A stretch of 64,000 nucleotides of DNA from Gracilaria vermiculophylla (lineage: Eukaryota; Rhodophyta; Florideophyceae; Gracilariales; Gracilariaceae). The stretch is from contig JAHNZQ020000181.1 of assembly GCA_019155205.2 (NCBI GenBank), forward strand, positions 755,513 to 819,512, given 5' to 3'. The notes under the pieces are model-generated. The model saw only the letters and a list, made by a program, of their open reading frames with translations. It made no database searches and was not told the DNA's origin. This document shows positions 10,301-18,947 of this stretch, piece after piece (the first letter of the stretch is position 1; every line of letters begins with the position of its first letter). A program made the position numbers and the translations under genes.

Positions 10301-11952
10301 CATTCGACGCGGCGGCTGACTCAAGCGCCCAAGCAATGAAGGCAGCGGCAGCGGGGTGCGGCGAAGGGGGCAAGGGTTCCGCAGGCGACGACGCGTTTGC
10401 GCGGAGGCGTCTGGCGCCGCTGGATGAAATGGCGTCGTCGGCTCCGGCTTTCAGCGTGCTGAAAGATCTGGTGAAGAACTGGAACAAGATAGCGTCGCAG
10501 GAAAGCAGCGGCGAAATCGCGTCAATAGCTCGAAGCCTACTGGATCATTTGAACCGTTGGACCAGGTCGGAATCGTCGCTTTTGTACGACCCAGCTCTGT
10601 CAAGGTTTTTGGGGTGGCTGGTCAAGAAGGTATTCCGACAACTGGTTGGCGAACTGCGGAGCCTGGGCGCATCGGTTGTGTATGCGTCGTCGTCTCGGCT
10701 TATTCTAGCGACTCCCAAGACTCACACAGTGGATGGACTGCGGTATGCTGGGTTTCTCGAGAAGACGATCAAGGAGAAGGCGCTGTTTAGGCACATACGC
10801 TTCCACCCTGTCATCGGTGTGTACGCGGGACTTTTATTCGTGGACAGGTTCAATTATGGCGCACTTCCGGCGCCTGAGGAGTCAATGATATTGAGTGGAG
10901 AATTCGCACAAACTCAAAGTGTGAATGCGAATCGAAAGAGAACTTATGCAAGTCAAGATATCCCTTTTGCGCGAATGGAGTGGGACTATCCGCGCTACCT
11001 CCCCCTGCCAGTGGCCGTTCTATGGTCGCAAGTAGTTGAAGAATTCATTCGGCGCCCCATGATTCAGAGATGTGTTTCCGAAGAGGGTGAGTGCGCGGAG
11101 CAGGGGGAGGACACAATTGGAGCAAATGGCGAAGGTAAGGGCGTGACAGGAGCTCAGAAAGAAGAAAAGAAGAAGCTTCGCATGAGGCCTCGCGGGGATG
11201 GATATGTGGAAGAAGTGAAGTGTCTTGTGAGAGGGCTGACGAAGCAACTGTTGGAGAAAGTGCATGAAATGCGCGAAAAGGCTCCGTCTCTGGAGTTTCC
11301 GCGCGTGCCGTCAACTGTGAGCTGTGTCAACGAAGGGCAGCGAAACGCCGCTCTGGAGTTTGTTCGATCTGTTTGTCACGTGCTGTCGTTGGATAGTGCA
11401 TCAAGCGAGGAGGTTGCGGACATGCGAAGAAGCCTTCTGCAGCTGCTCGGGGTTCGGGAGTTTGCTGCGGAGGCGCAGTTTGTGGACCCAGCTTCCGCGG
11501 TTCTTCTTCAAGATGTGATCTGCACGTATTGCAACGCTGTTGTGAATCTGGACGTGGCGAGGGATTGCAGGTTGTGGAGTGAGGAGCAGGGGGCGCACGC
11601 GGAAAACGGATCGGATGCGCAGCACAAGCTGCTGTGGGCTTGTGAGTACTGCGGCAACTCGTACGACATTCGTCGCATTGAAATGGAGTTGACGCGCATT
11701 GCGCAGAAGCTGTACACTGCGTACCAGGTGCAGGATTTGATGTGCAGGAAATGTCGAATGGTGAAACGCGAGAACATGACTTGGCACTGCCCGTGCAGCG
11801 GAAGCGCGTTTGAGCTGGTCGTGGACAGCGCAAAGCTGCGAAAACAAATGTACGCGCTGCGGAGCGTTGCCGAGTTTCATGGGTTTGACTTTCTGCTCGA
11901 GACCGTTTCTTGGATGCATGATGCGGTTGCTGCCGTGCAAGTTGTGGCGTGA
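4372..11952 (+). CDS. POLE: DNA polymerase epsilon catalytic subunit (POL2/POLE)
   Basis: Leading-strand replicative polymerase, 2526 residues from the chosen ATG; the family is usually ~2200-2300. N-terminal 3'-5' exonuclease: Exo I FDIE at 306-309, then Exo II (FNGDYFDWPF) and Exo III (YSVSDAVCTY). B-family polymerase motifs: motif A DVSAMYPNII from Asp664, the NSFYGYVMRKGARW block, and motif C ELDTDG with Asp933 and Asp935. The inactive second polymerase half follows. The C-terminal Cys modules (CTYCNA, CEYCGN, CRKCR...CPCSGS, from about 2384) bind POLE2 and metal. I chose 4372 because its context (gccATGGGC) is strong and Pol-like sequence begins soon after; the frame is open further upstream but reads through promoter repeats. 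The gene is intronless. GC content falls in the middle and rises at both ends. Confidence 0.97.
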   Translation: MGNFRNNNRARGDRPSYRSAFRSNHFPDAASQPQAYKQRRAQQLQQDAAMGFEQLQPGSKPRVGWLLNMVASIVEEPLTKKPVQAVDLFFITDDHTPDFRTSIISRPYMYLAVVPTMLREVDIALRRKHAHVIAHISTVHLEDISAPNHLALPHGRPFLKVEARTSADLYALRMSLTPVIQRNAERNHRNAAFTATEHERFAAPTDPLDAILEMREYDVAAVNRLAIDKKINVGYWYNVSPGGDNRHPPQSADHQHPRHLLPNGDNDLGVHLDPDMNESRANDFSSAHLTRMAEIVERASPVVLAFDIECTKKPLKFPDAEAGDQVMMISWMVDGKGFLAINRQVVSKDIDDFEYRPHPEYHGQFEVYNEKDEKSLLQRFFSEVRLAAPRVFVTFNGDYFDWPFVETRASLLGMDMSEEIGIRCDTDMRMNKQTDGRSAVHMDVFHWVNRDSYLPQGSRGLKAVTRVLLGFEPEEIPPEEMMTAAMDRPDEMAKYSVSDAVCTYHLYMKYVHPFIFSLCNIIPLNPDDVLRKGSGTLCEMLLMCQAREKRIVAPNKYDGTAIGKLTDDGHVLESETYIGGHVEAIRTGVYRSDLPLSFEIDVSALDDLEKSLDDTLRFAITVENKTRMEDVTNYDEVRQRIVKEINELRCKPRRVEKPRIYHLDVSAMYPNIILTNRLQPHAIVTPTQCAACDFNGMSECQRDMEWTWRGEFYPASRGEAEMIQRRTAQEQRDAEIRAAAEAAKSGENDNDDRGYGSRYKKRFSPAKNNRTNRDSSAIPNFNDAEARKDALFRSRLKEYCRRNYSKTVETRVVPKTATVCQRENPFYVDTVRAFRDRRYEYKGLLKKQKKLKVEAKESGDMDALKSAEKLLVLYDSLQLAHKCILNSFYGYVMRKGARWYSMEMAGIVTNTGGLIIRRAREFIEKVGLPLELDTDGIWCVLPSSFPENFTFKTESGKKVAINYICSVFNADVAENFTNHQYQDLVDLDTFEYEQRSECSILFEVDGPYRAMVLPASLEEGKSIKKRYAVFNDDGSLAELKGFEIKRRGELKLIKEFQGEIFERFLRGTSISGCYEEVGETCNKWLDIITSKGEGLSDSKLLELLVEQNNMSKPLQEYLQAGQKSCAITCAGRMQEFLGSDIVKDKGLATMYVIARKPEDTQVTSRAIPVQIFEFQKEVVRRRLLKKWTKSADDEGLGLRALLDWDYYKGRLANAILKIVSIPAALQSVENPVPRIEYPPWLVKKCKELSDVRKQQKVSAFFAALPKGQRAQVSGRSLRDAVDDTSRLAIKDIEDLPIGSWTAAKVAKRRAKAVVTKRLRSEREAVKKARSSGIHPDELLLRNSVKDPSARALQARSTMLQLIRASHPSIRSDYAEWVRYAKRVWRAQRAIRVHRYASKRSLAQISDNDNETDLDEDSRNEPNSGDKQFGGTSFAKKFGIRQPRKRARSGNFTAMDYAPANFVVDLRRSTAPYDFFKKQTVPLIGPGISWQTVAVSPVVGSPGEFRLWVLPVKKESTLYETGQLYSIPLHVKRVLYLNSKTKDVPDIPGGSCATVRGVTLPRSRAIHHLFRVQVCEERFQRTDKDVTSLLTEAGTIDSVYGTQGPLDYEVIVTLGTFCAPRKAVVMNMNTKKLLRKGLFLEDIVPKTPGSLPYLQDKRSQGSEPVLHQAFLYGSHATDGSSRALYALVAPDAKIVHVVIVTPAESVSINLKRTWKNILKARKEKEDEGSEERDWKKGSTLALDSNFTATAVPTRKEAWAELHKLLSNLRDGQRLSDKLRSTGLKTILLAQWPAMDTAIAASAMFGSKQKKVDLRKKISAVEECVPATRGYPVIRVPNNAEDGNYLVVGWEHRAAATALSRFADITDWLPNQLLLSRFAGIPVGNMSLTDVHAQALDVLVGRELINRDHILWASSSCQPDLGGLEEDDCNLQNEMPSVPEVTNPGSYRNICIDTELCNLSIATILSSSYVNQIEGTDLAFDAAADSSAQAMKAAAAGCGEGGKGSAGDDAFARRRLAPLDEMASSAPAFSVLKDLVKNWNKIASQESSGEIASIARSLLDHLNRWTRSESSLLYDPALSRFLGWLVKKVFRQLVGELRSLGASVVYASSSRLILATPKTHTVDGLRYAGFLEKTIKEKALFRHIRFHPVIGVYAGLLFVDRFNYGALPAPEESMILSGEFAQTQSVNANRKRTYASQDIPFARMEWDYPRYLPLPVAVLWSQVVEEFIRRPMIQRCVSEEGECAEQGEDTIGANGEGKGVTGAQKEEKKKLRMRPRGDGYVEEVKCLVRGLTKQLLEKVHEMREKAPSLEFPRVPSTVSCVNEGQRNAALEFVRSVCHVLSLDSASSEEVADMRRSLLQLLGVREFAAEAQFVDPASAVLLQDVICTYCNAVVNLDVARDCRLWSEEQGAHAENGSDAQHKLLWACEYCGNSYDIRRIEMELTRIAQKLYTAYQVQDLMCRKCRMVKRENMTWHCPCSGSAFELVVDSAKLRKQMYALRSVAEFHGFDFLLETVSWMHDAVAAVQVVA

Positions 11953-12378
11953 AGTAGGCTACGTTAGCGCCATGTAAATCAGTACTAATTCACAACGGCG
12001 GACACACATCCATGCTTGTAGAAAGCTGCCTTTTGCTGAGAGCGCTCGTGAGCGTTATGGCTGTCGGTGGTGCGCGCTCTCGCCCACGGGATTTGCACTG
12101 GTCGCGTCGCGCATAGTCTCGACGCGCGTGGAATGTAGCGCGGCGCGGGAAGAGAGGGTTGCTGGTCGGCGTATGGCCTTGACTACCTACTTGAGCTAGA
12201 GGAGTGTTGCAGGTCGCAGATCGCCCCCGGGCGTGTCGGCGTGGCTGCGTGTGACGTTTGCCGCCGATGGAAGCCGTCGTGGCGAATTTGCTGTTTCCCG
12301 CCAAATGAGCGCGACGCGCCTCAGCAGCTTGTGCTCCGCTGCCACCCCTTCGTTGGCCTCGCCGCTCTTCTGCTCACC
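11953..12378. promoter_or_regulatory. Pol epsilon 3' end / PIF1 promoter with E2F site
   Basis: A 426-bp spacer between two plus-strand genes. TTTCCCGCCAAA at 12294-12305 is a textbook E2F site, 73 bp before the PIF1 ATG. A 13-codon upstream frame (ATG at 12266, TGA at 12305-12307) overlaps the site; if transcription starts upstream of it, this would be a uORF. Confidence 0.6.
12294..12305 (+). promoter_or_regulatory. E2F-type site TTTCCCGCCAAA
   Basis: Exact match to the classic E2F element, upstream of the PIF1 helicase start. It is the second of three such sites in front of replication genes in this window. Confidence 0.6.
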
Positions 12379-12637
12379 ATGAGTGGCCCGTCTCCGTCGT
12401 CGCCGCTGCCACCGTGCAAGCGTGCGCGAACTCGTTCGCCGCCCCAGCGTCCGCTGCACGCCAGCCCCGCCGGCGAGACGCGCCGCGCGCCCCCCGCGGA
12501 CGCGCGCCTGATCGCCGCGGCGCAGGCGGCGCGTCGCCGCCGCATCGCGCACATCTCGCGCGCCGCCGCCCGCTGGGCCCCGTGCACGGCGCCGCCCGGC
12601 GCCGCGCGCCTGCTCCCCCCGCCCGGCGCCGCGCCGC

Positions 12638-12686
<49 letters not shown>

Positions 12687-14556
12687 GGGCGGGGGCGGGG
12701 GCGGCGCGCGCGCGCCCGAGGCGGCGCTGGACGCGTTCCAGACGGCGGCGCTGCGCGCGGCCACGCGCGGCGACAGCTTCTTCCTCACCGGCAGCGCCGG
12801 GGTGGGCAAGTCGTTCGCGCTGCGCCGCATCATCCGCGAGCTGCGCGCGCGCGCGCGGCGCGTGGCCGTGACGGCCAGCACCGGGTGCGCCGCCGTCGCC
12901 ATCGGCGGCTGCACCGTGCACTCGTTTCTGTCGCTGGCGCTGGGCATGGACGCGCCGGCGGCGCTCGCGAAGCGCGCGCGCCGCGACCGCGCGCTGAGGG
13001 GGCGGCTGCGCGACGTGGACGTGCTCGTCATCGACGAGGTGTCCATGATCGACGCGTTCCTGTTCGACAAGATCGAGCTCATGTGCGCGTACGGCAGGGG
13101 GCACGCCGCGCGCGACAGCGACGCGCACGGGGCCGAGCGGGCGCGCGAGCGCTCAGCCGCCCCCCTGTTCGGCGGGCTGCAGGTGATCGTGTGCGGCGAC
13201 TTCTTCCAGCTGCCGCCCGTGGGCTGCTCCGACTACCGGTTGCAGTTTCAGAAGGAAAAGTTCTTCGCGTTCGAGGCGAGGGCGTGGAAGCTGGGCATCA
13301 AAAAGACGTACTGCTTGCAGCACGTGCACCGGCAGAAGGACCGCGTGTTCATCGGGATTCTAAACGAGCTGCGGGGCGGCGTGGTGTCGAGCGCCACGGC
13401 GGCTGTGCTGAATGCGTGCTGCGCGAGACGCGGGACGTTCGGCGCGGAGGCGGACGACGAGGGGGTGGAGGTGCACTTCACGAAGCTGTACCCGTTTCGG
13501 CGGCAGGTGAACAGCGAAAACAGCGCGCGGCTGAACGCGATTGCGGCGCAGGGTGTTCGATACGTTGCAAAGGACTCGATTTGTGCAGACTTGGGCGCTC
13601 TCAACAGGAAAACAGTTTGCTCCATGTTGGAGAACGTTGCAGGGCTCAAGTGCTTGACGGTGAAGAAGGGGTGCCGAGTGCTGTGCATCAAAAACATGGA
13701 CGCGGACATGGGCATCGTGAACGGCAGCGGCGGCGTGGTGAGCGGGTTCGCTCTGACCGACGCCTCCCGACTGGAGCAAATTGAAAAGTTCAAGTACATG
13801 ACGAGCGAGGAGGTGGGCAAAAGAGAGCACGAGATGACGAAGGAGGGGCTGCTGGCGGAGGAGCAAGTGGACCTGGACGCGGCGCAGAGCAAGGGCGAGA
13901 TGGAGCACGGGGTGCTAAAGAAATTGCGGCGAGATGAGGAGGGGTTCTTGGTGACGCAGGCGGACAAGCCCATGGTGGTGCCCGTGGTGAAGTTTGACAA
14001 CGGCAGCTGGATGTCGATTGCGGAGCAAAAGTGGGACGTGTACGGCGTGCGCGGGCAGGTGGTGGGGACGCGAGTGCAGATTCCGCTGACGCTGGGCTGG
14101 GCGCTGTCGATCCACAAGGCGCAGGGGATGACGCTGCTGAACGTGGAGACAGATGTGGGCAAGTCGTTCGACTACGGGCAGGTGTATGTGGCGCTGTCGA
14201 GAGCTACCAGTTTGGAGGGACTGCGGCTGCTGAGCTTCGATGGCAGTAAAGTGATGACGCACCGCAAGGTGAAGGAGTTTCACAAGGCGGTGGAGAAGCC
14301 CAGCGCAGCGCACGCGCACGGGGCGATGGAGCAGGGGGCGGCAGTGGACACGGGCGGCGAGACGGAGACGGAACGCGTGGGCAAGACGCAGCACGAGGGG
14401 GGCGGCGCGGACGGGGTGGAGATGGAGGGCAAGGCGGGGAGCGACGAGAGGGGCGACGAGTTTGCGGTGAGCGACAGCGAGCTGCTGATGTTGACGAGCG
14501 GCGACGAATGGTGGAACGGGCAGACGGCGACGACGAACATGGTGGGCCTTGGGTGA
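12379..14556 (+). CDS. PIF1-family 5'-3' DNA helicase
   Basis: 725 residues from the chosen ATG. PIF1 helicases resolve G-quadruplexes and R-loops and act in Okazaki-fragment maturation, at telomeres and in mitochondria. Visible motifs: Walker A GSAGVGKS from residue 138; Walker B VLVIDEVSM with Asp219; CGDFFQLPPVG; an LQHVHRQKD region resembling the PIF1 signature; and the C-terminal LSIHKAQGMTL and YVALSRATSLEGL motifs. The N-terminal ~110 residues are basic and low-complexity, ending in a polyglycine tract (DNA 12644-12703) that probably varies in length. The C-terminal tail (~640-725) is acidic and disordered. The frame is open upstream to 12241 without an ATG. A PIF1-type enzyme is apt in a genome so rich in poly-G; that link is inference. 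Confidence 0.94.
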
Positions 14557-15098
14557 GGCGGCAAGCGCAGCAAGAGCAGAAGCAGAGCGCGGCGCTGCTG
14601 GTCGGAGCGTCAGAGGCAATGGTTCAAGGAGCACGGCGTTGTGTTTGATGCGCGTTGTGGTGGCGGCGCGGCGCGAGGCGAGACGGCGAAGCGCGCGAGC
14701 GACGGAGGGGCGGGCGGCCGTGCGACGCGCGCCGCCGCGCTGCTTTGCGGGAGAGGCGTTGACCGTTTCTTCGTGCCGCGCCTTGGTGCGTCTTTTGCTC
14801 AAAAATCTGCGCCCGCACGTGCGCTCCCCAGCGCTGAGGGTTTGTGCAGATCGCGAGCGCGCAATCTGCGCCCTCGCGCGCCGCCCTACAAAGCGCCCCC
14901 GTCGCGCGCCGCCCCCCCCCCCCTTCCCCCCCCCCCCGTCCCCCTCCTCCGCTCTTCGCCGCGCGCGCTCCCCCCCTCCCCGTCGCCTCCGCTGCCTCCT
15001 GCCCCCTGCCCCCTCCCCGCCGCCCGCTGCCCGCCGCCCGCTGCCCGCCGCCCGCTGCCCGCTGCCCGCTGCCCGCTGCCCGCTGCCCGCTGCGCGCC
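14557..15098 (+). promoter_or_regulatory. Promoter/5'UTR of the phycoerythrin linker, pyrimidine-rich
   Basis: A 542-bp spacer. Its last ~190 bp are almost pure pyrimidine plus G on the sense strand: two runs of 12 C (14912-14923 and 14926-14937), then CT-rich blocks, then a tandem 7-mer (GCTGCCC and variants, about 15019-15095) that ends at the start codon. No gene seen. Confidence 0.55.
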
Positions 15099-16058
15099 AT
15101 GGACGCCCCCGCATTCGCCGCCAGCGGCATGTTCTCGCCCGTCAAAGTGGGCACCTCGTCCTTCGCTCCCGCCGTCGTGTCGCCGCGCGCTCGCGCGGCC
15201 GCCGCGCCGCCCGCCGTCACCATGGCCGTGGACGCGTTCCAGAAAAAGTTCCAGCGCTACGGCAAGATCAACATCGACTACTCGCGCCCCAAGAAGCTGG
15301 CCGCGTACAAGCGCGCCGGCTACCCCGTCTCGCTGGACTACCCCACCTCGCCCGCCATGGCCGGCCACTACTCCATCTCCAACTGCAACGTGCCCGGCGC
15401 GTCCGCCAAGATCCTCAGCAAGTACGACGAGTTCTGCGCCAAGGGCATGATGCAGGTGTACAAGCGCTCGGCCGTGCCGTTCGGCACGTACAGCACCAAG
15501 TGCGCCGAGGGCACCGTGCCGCAGCAGGCGTTTGACAAGCGCGTGGTCAGCCGCACCAAGGCGTTCCGCCAGGCGCAGAAGCCCGTCAGCGTGCGCATGG
15601 CCGAGCGCTTCGAGAACCGCCGCCGCTGCTTCATCATGGCCAACGGCTGCCACCGCGAGGAGCAGCAGTTCTCCGCCATGCCCATGTCGGCCGCCACGTA
15701 CATGGCCGCGCGCGCCGAGGCCATGGGCACGTGCTACCGCGTCGTCACGCCCACGTCCATCGCCGAGGACTACATGGCCGCCGGCGTGCGCGCCCAGCTC
15801 ACCGCCAAGGCGCACCCCACCGGCGTGTACCGCGTGGGCGTGTGCGAGGACGGCTTCGCCAAGGGCGACGCCGACAGGCTGCGCGTCGCCGCGCTCGCCG
15901 CCGAGTTCCGCGCCGGCCAGCAGTCGCCGCGCACCGTCACGGCGCAGCAGTACGAGTCGGCGCGCACCGCGCGCAAGCTGTACGCCAGCGCCTGCCACCA
16001 CGAGGAGACGCAGATCTTTGCGTACCCCGCCGTCGCCGCCGCCATGTGCCGCGACTGA
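15099..16058 (+). CDS. Phycoerythrin gamma-type phycobilisome linker, plastid-targeted
   Basis: 319 residues. Red algal gamma subunits are nuclear-encoded linkers in the centre of phycoerythrin hexamers; they carry bilins on Cys residues and help assemble phycobilisome rods. The first ~45 residues are Ala/Ser/Arg-rich with a MFSPVK-type start and few acidic residues, as in red algal transit peptides. The mature part begins near MAVDAFQKKFQRYG. The body is an internal duplication: a FGTYSTKC...CHREEQQF block is echoed by a TGVYRVGVC...CHHEETQIF block, with several conserved Cys that are candidate bilin sites. The start follows the pyrimidine repeat directly and gives a plausible transit peptide; a longer frame from 14844 only translates that repeat. 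Whether it is a PE gamma subunit or a closely related rod linker is not settled. Confidence 0.87.
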   Translation: MDAPAFAASGMFSPVKVGTSSFAPAVVSPRARAAAAPPAVTMAVDAFQKKFQRYGKINIDYSRPKKLAAYKRAGYPVSLDYPTSPAMAGHYSISNCNVPGASAKILSKYDEFCAKGMMQVYKRSAVPFGTYSTKCAEGTVPQQAFDKRVVSRTKAFRQAQKPVSVRMAERFENRRRCFIMANGCHREEQQFSAMPMSAATYMAARAEAMGTCYRVVTPTSIAEDYMAAGVRAQLTAKAHPTGVYRVGVCEDGFAKGDADRLRVAALAAEFRAGQQSPRTVTAQQYESARTARKLYASACHHEETQIFAYPAVAAAMCRD

Positions 16059-16228
16059 GCCCCCCCCCCGCCGCCGCCGCCGCGCCTGCGCCATGTAGTT
16101 TGTGGTTTGCGCGTCTCCGCCGCGCGCTAGACCGCCTGCTGCGCGCGCCGCTTGGCCCCAGTAAAACTCGCGCCGTTGGCGGCTTGCGCCCATCGCATCA
16201 TTTGCTTGATGCGCCGATGCGCCGATGC

Positions 16229-16829
16229 CTAGCTTGAGCTCGACGCCTTTTTGGCAAGCAGCGTTGTTGCGTGATTTGCTCGATGCGGCGGTGCGGCGAT
16301 GCGGCGATACCTAGTTGGCTAGTCTGAGCTCAACGCCTCTTCCAAGCAGCATGGGGCGTGCTGCGGTCGCGCCATCGCATGACTGCGTGATGCGGCGATG
16401 CGGCGATGCGGCGATACCTAGTTACGTCGTTTGAGCTCAACGCCTCTTCCAAGCAGCATGGGGCGTGCTGCGGTCGCGCCATCGCATGACTGCGTGATGC
16501 GGCGATGCGGCGATGCGGCGATGCGGCGATACCTAGTTACGTCGTTTGAGCTCAACGCCTCTTCCAAGCAGCATGGGGCGTGCTGCGGTCGCGACATCGC
16601 ATGACTGCGTGATGCGGCGATGCGGCGATGCGGCGATACCTAGTTACGTAGTGTGAGCTCAATGCCTCTTCCAAGCAGCATGGGGCGTGCTGCGGTCGCG
16701 CCATCGCTTGATTTGCTGGATGCGGCGATGCGGCGATACCTAGTTACGTAGTGTGAGCTCAATGCCTCTTCCAAGCAGCATGGGGCGTGCTGCGGTCGCG
16801 ACATCGCATGACTGCGTGATGCGGCGATG
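16229..16829. repeat. Six-unit tandem satellite with nested GCGGCGAT microsatellite
   Basis: Six tandem units start at CTAG (16229, 16311, 16418, 16533, 16640, 16740) and are about 80-115 bp long. Each has CTAGTTACGT, a GAGCTCAAcGCCTCTTCC core, AGCAGCATGGGGCGTGCTGCGG, and an ATCGCATGACTGCGTG-type block. Each ends in two to four copies of GCGGCGAT, which account for most of the length differences. The outer units are the most diverged and the inner ones nearly identical, as expected from unequal exchange. No open frame is conserved. Confidence 0.9.
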
Positions 16830-17371
16830 TTAAAGCTTGTGTGAGACGAGATTGGTTGCTTGCTGCGGCAAGGGAACGAGCGACGAGGGCGCTGCGAAAG
16901 TGGTCACCAAAAAGGAGAGGCAGAGGCAGGAACTCTACTTGGTTTATGGACGTGCACGCTTGTCACTTTTATGTATCACATGCGTTTACGGGTGGTGCTC
17001 TCGCTCACACGGGTGGTGCTCACGCTCACGGCGCAACTGGCGCCCTTTCCGCAACAGGCCGTCGCATTGTTCTCGCACAACGCGTCCGCCGCAGCGCACA
17101 CGCGTGCCATGCCATGCCATGCCGTGCCATGCATCACATCGATACGGCGGTGCTAAGCGTTTGCGCACTGCGCATGTGGCGGGTGTGAGAGCAGAGCAGC
17201 CAAAGCGCGCAGCGCTGCTCTCTCCTCCGCCTTGCGCGCCTGCCATTCACGCCCTTCACCCGCTTGCGCGAGCGCGGCGACCGTCGCACGTGAGCTCGCC
17301 AACGCCCAACCGCCCTGCACCCGCGCGTGTCTGATCGGCGCCCAACTCGGCTGGCGCTGCGCGCGCACGCG
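16830..17371. other. Spacer with short repeats, no gene recognised
   Basis: It contains a tandem ACGGGTGGTGCTCNCGCTCAC duplication (about 16988-17029) and a CCATG pentamer array (about 17105-17130). Open frames in several phases lack domain signal. It probably includes the 3' end of the minus-strand gene that stops at 17372. Confidence 0.5.
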
Positions 17372-18074
17372 TCAACGGTTCCTACCACGCTCTCCCTTCT
17401 TCAAGTGTCTTGTCTGGTACGAAATGAAGTCGTCCTCGGCGAGCGACCGCACGTTGCACCCCGCCTCCATGTCGTCCTCCTCGCTGTCAAAGAACTCGTC
17501 CACCGCAAAGTCCACCACCTTGTCCAGCCCTTTGGCGCCCTTCTTCTTGGCGTGGCCGGCCGCCGCCGCCGCCTCCTCGTGCGCCGAGTTGGACCGCGAG
17601 CGCAGCCGCGCCTTGCCCCGCGCCTTGGCGCCCGCGCGCTTGCGGTGCTCGTCGGCCGCCCGCTCCTCGCGCGCAAAGCCGAACCACGAGTGTCGCGCGC
17701 GGTCGCCCGCCCTGCCGCCCCTGTCGGCGGCGCCGCCCGCGCCCGCGCCCGCGCCCGCGCGCGGCAGCCGGCCGGCCGACGAGCTGGCCGACGAGCCGGC
17801 CGACGAGCCGGCCGACGAGCCCATGCGCGGCGGCGGCGGCGGCGCTCGCGCGGCGGCGGCGGCGGCGGCCGCGGCGGCGGCGCTGGCGGCGGCGGCGCCG
17901 TCGCCGGGCGCGCGTTCGCGGCGCAGCGCGAGGCCGCGCGACGGGCGCCGCGCGCGCAGCGCGCCGTCCGCGCCGGCGTCGCCGTCGGCGGCGTCGTCCG
18001 ACACGGGCGAGATGCCCAGCGCGGCGGCGGCGGCGGCGCCGCCGCCGCCGCCGGCGTGCGCGCCCGCGCGCTCG

Positions 18075-18120
<46 letters not shown>

Positions 18121-18691
18121 GCAGAATGAGCTTGGACACGCCGCGCATGAGCGACGCGGCGTTGAAGCTGCCGGCGGGCGGCGCGGCGGCGGCGGCGGCG
18201 CCGCCGCCGCCGCGCCGCGCCGCCGCCACCGACGACGCCGACTTGCGCACGCCGCGCGCGCGCGCGGCGGCGGCGGGACGGTCGGGCTCCGCGGCGGGCG
18301 CCCTGCGCGCGAGCGCGCTGAGGTTGGCCGTGCGGCGGCGGCGCACGCCGCGCAGCGCCGGGTCGGCGTCGGCGCCGGCGTGCAGCGAGCGCTGGCGCGG
18401 CGCGGGCGACGCGGGCGACGCGGGCGGCGCAGGCGCGGGCGCGGCGGGCGGCGAGCGCGAGCGCGAGCGCGAGCGGGGCGCGCGGCCGGCGGCCCAGGGC
18501 GAGACGCTGACGGCGTCGTCGGGGTGGTCGCGCCCCCACGCCAGGATGGAGGCCGGGATGATGGAGATGCGCGCCGTCTTGACGCGCGACGCGACGCGGC
18601 CGACGGCGCCCAGCGACTGGCGCGGCGGCGGCGCGGCGCGCGCGCGCGCGCGGTCCTTGGGCGAGGGCGCCAGCATGTGCTCGTCGCTCAT
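17372..18691 (-). CDS. Low-complexity hypothetical protein with acidic C-terminus
   Basis: 439 residues from the ATG at 18691. No family recognised. The N-terminal ~60 residues (MSDEHMLAPSPKD..., then ARISIIPASILAWGRD) and C-terminal ~90 residues (HSWFGFAREE..., KGLDKVVDFAVDEFFDSEEDDMEAG) look like ordinary protein. The middle is Ala, Gly, Pro, Arg and Ser runs, including SR/RS stretches and a GSSAGSSAGSSASS repeat. The start was chosen because upstream sequence is only G/C tracts and the ATG follows a C-rich sense-strand stretch, as in neighbouring genes. It is the last of four minus-strand genes in a row. The basic RS region and acidic tail would suit a nuclear protein, but that is a guess. 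Confidence 0.55.
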
Positions 18692-18947
18692 GGCGGGGGG
18701 CGGGGGGCGCGGACGGGGGGACGGGGGGGGCGAGCGGCGCAGCGGCGCTGAAGCAGCAGCGCAGCGGCGGGCGAAGGGTTGCGCGCGCGGGGCGCTCTCG
18801 ACAGCAGGCGCGGCGCGGCGGCGGCAGCGGCAGCGGCAGCGGCAGCGGCAGCGGCGTCGCGCGGCGCGGCGCGGCGCGGCGCGGCGCGGCGCGCGCGCGG
18901 ACGCCGAAAACGGCAACAGGCGCGACGGGGGAGGGCGCGGGGGCGGT

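Noticed and set aside
16229..16829. CRISPR-like array
   Set aside because: Units are contiguous tandem copies without unique spacers, and the DNA is eukaryotic nuclear.
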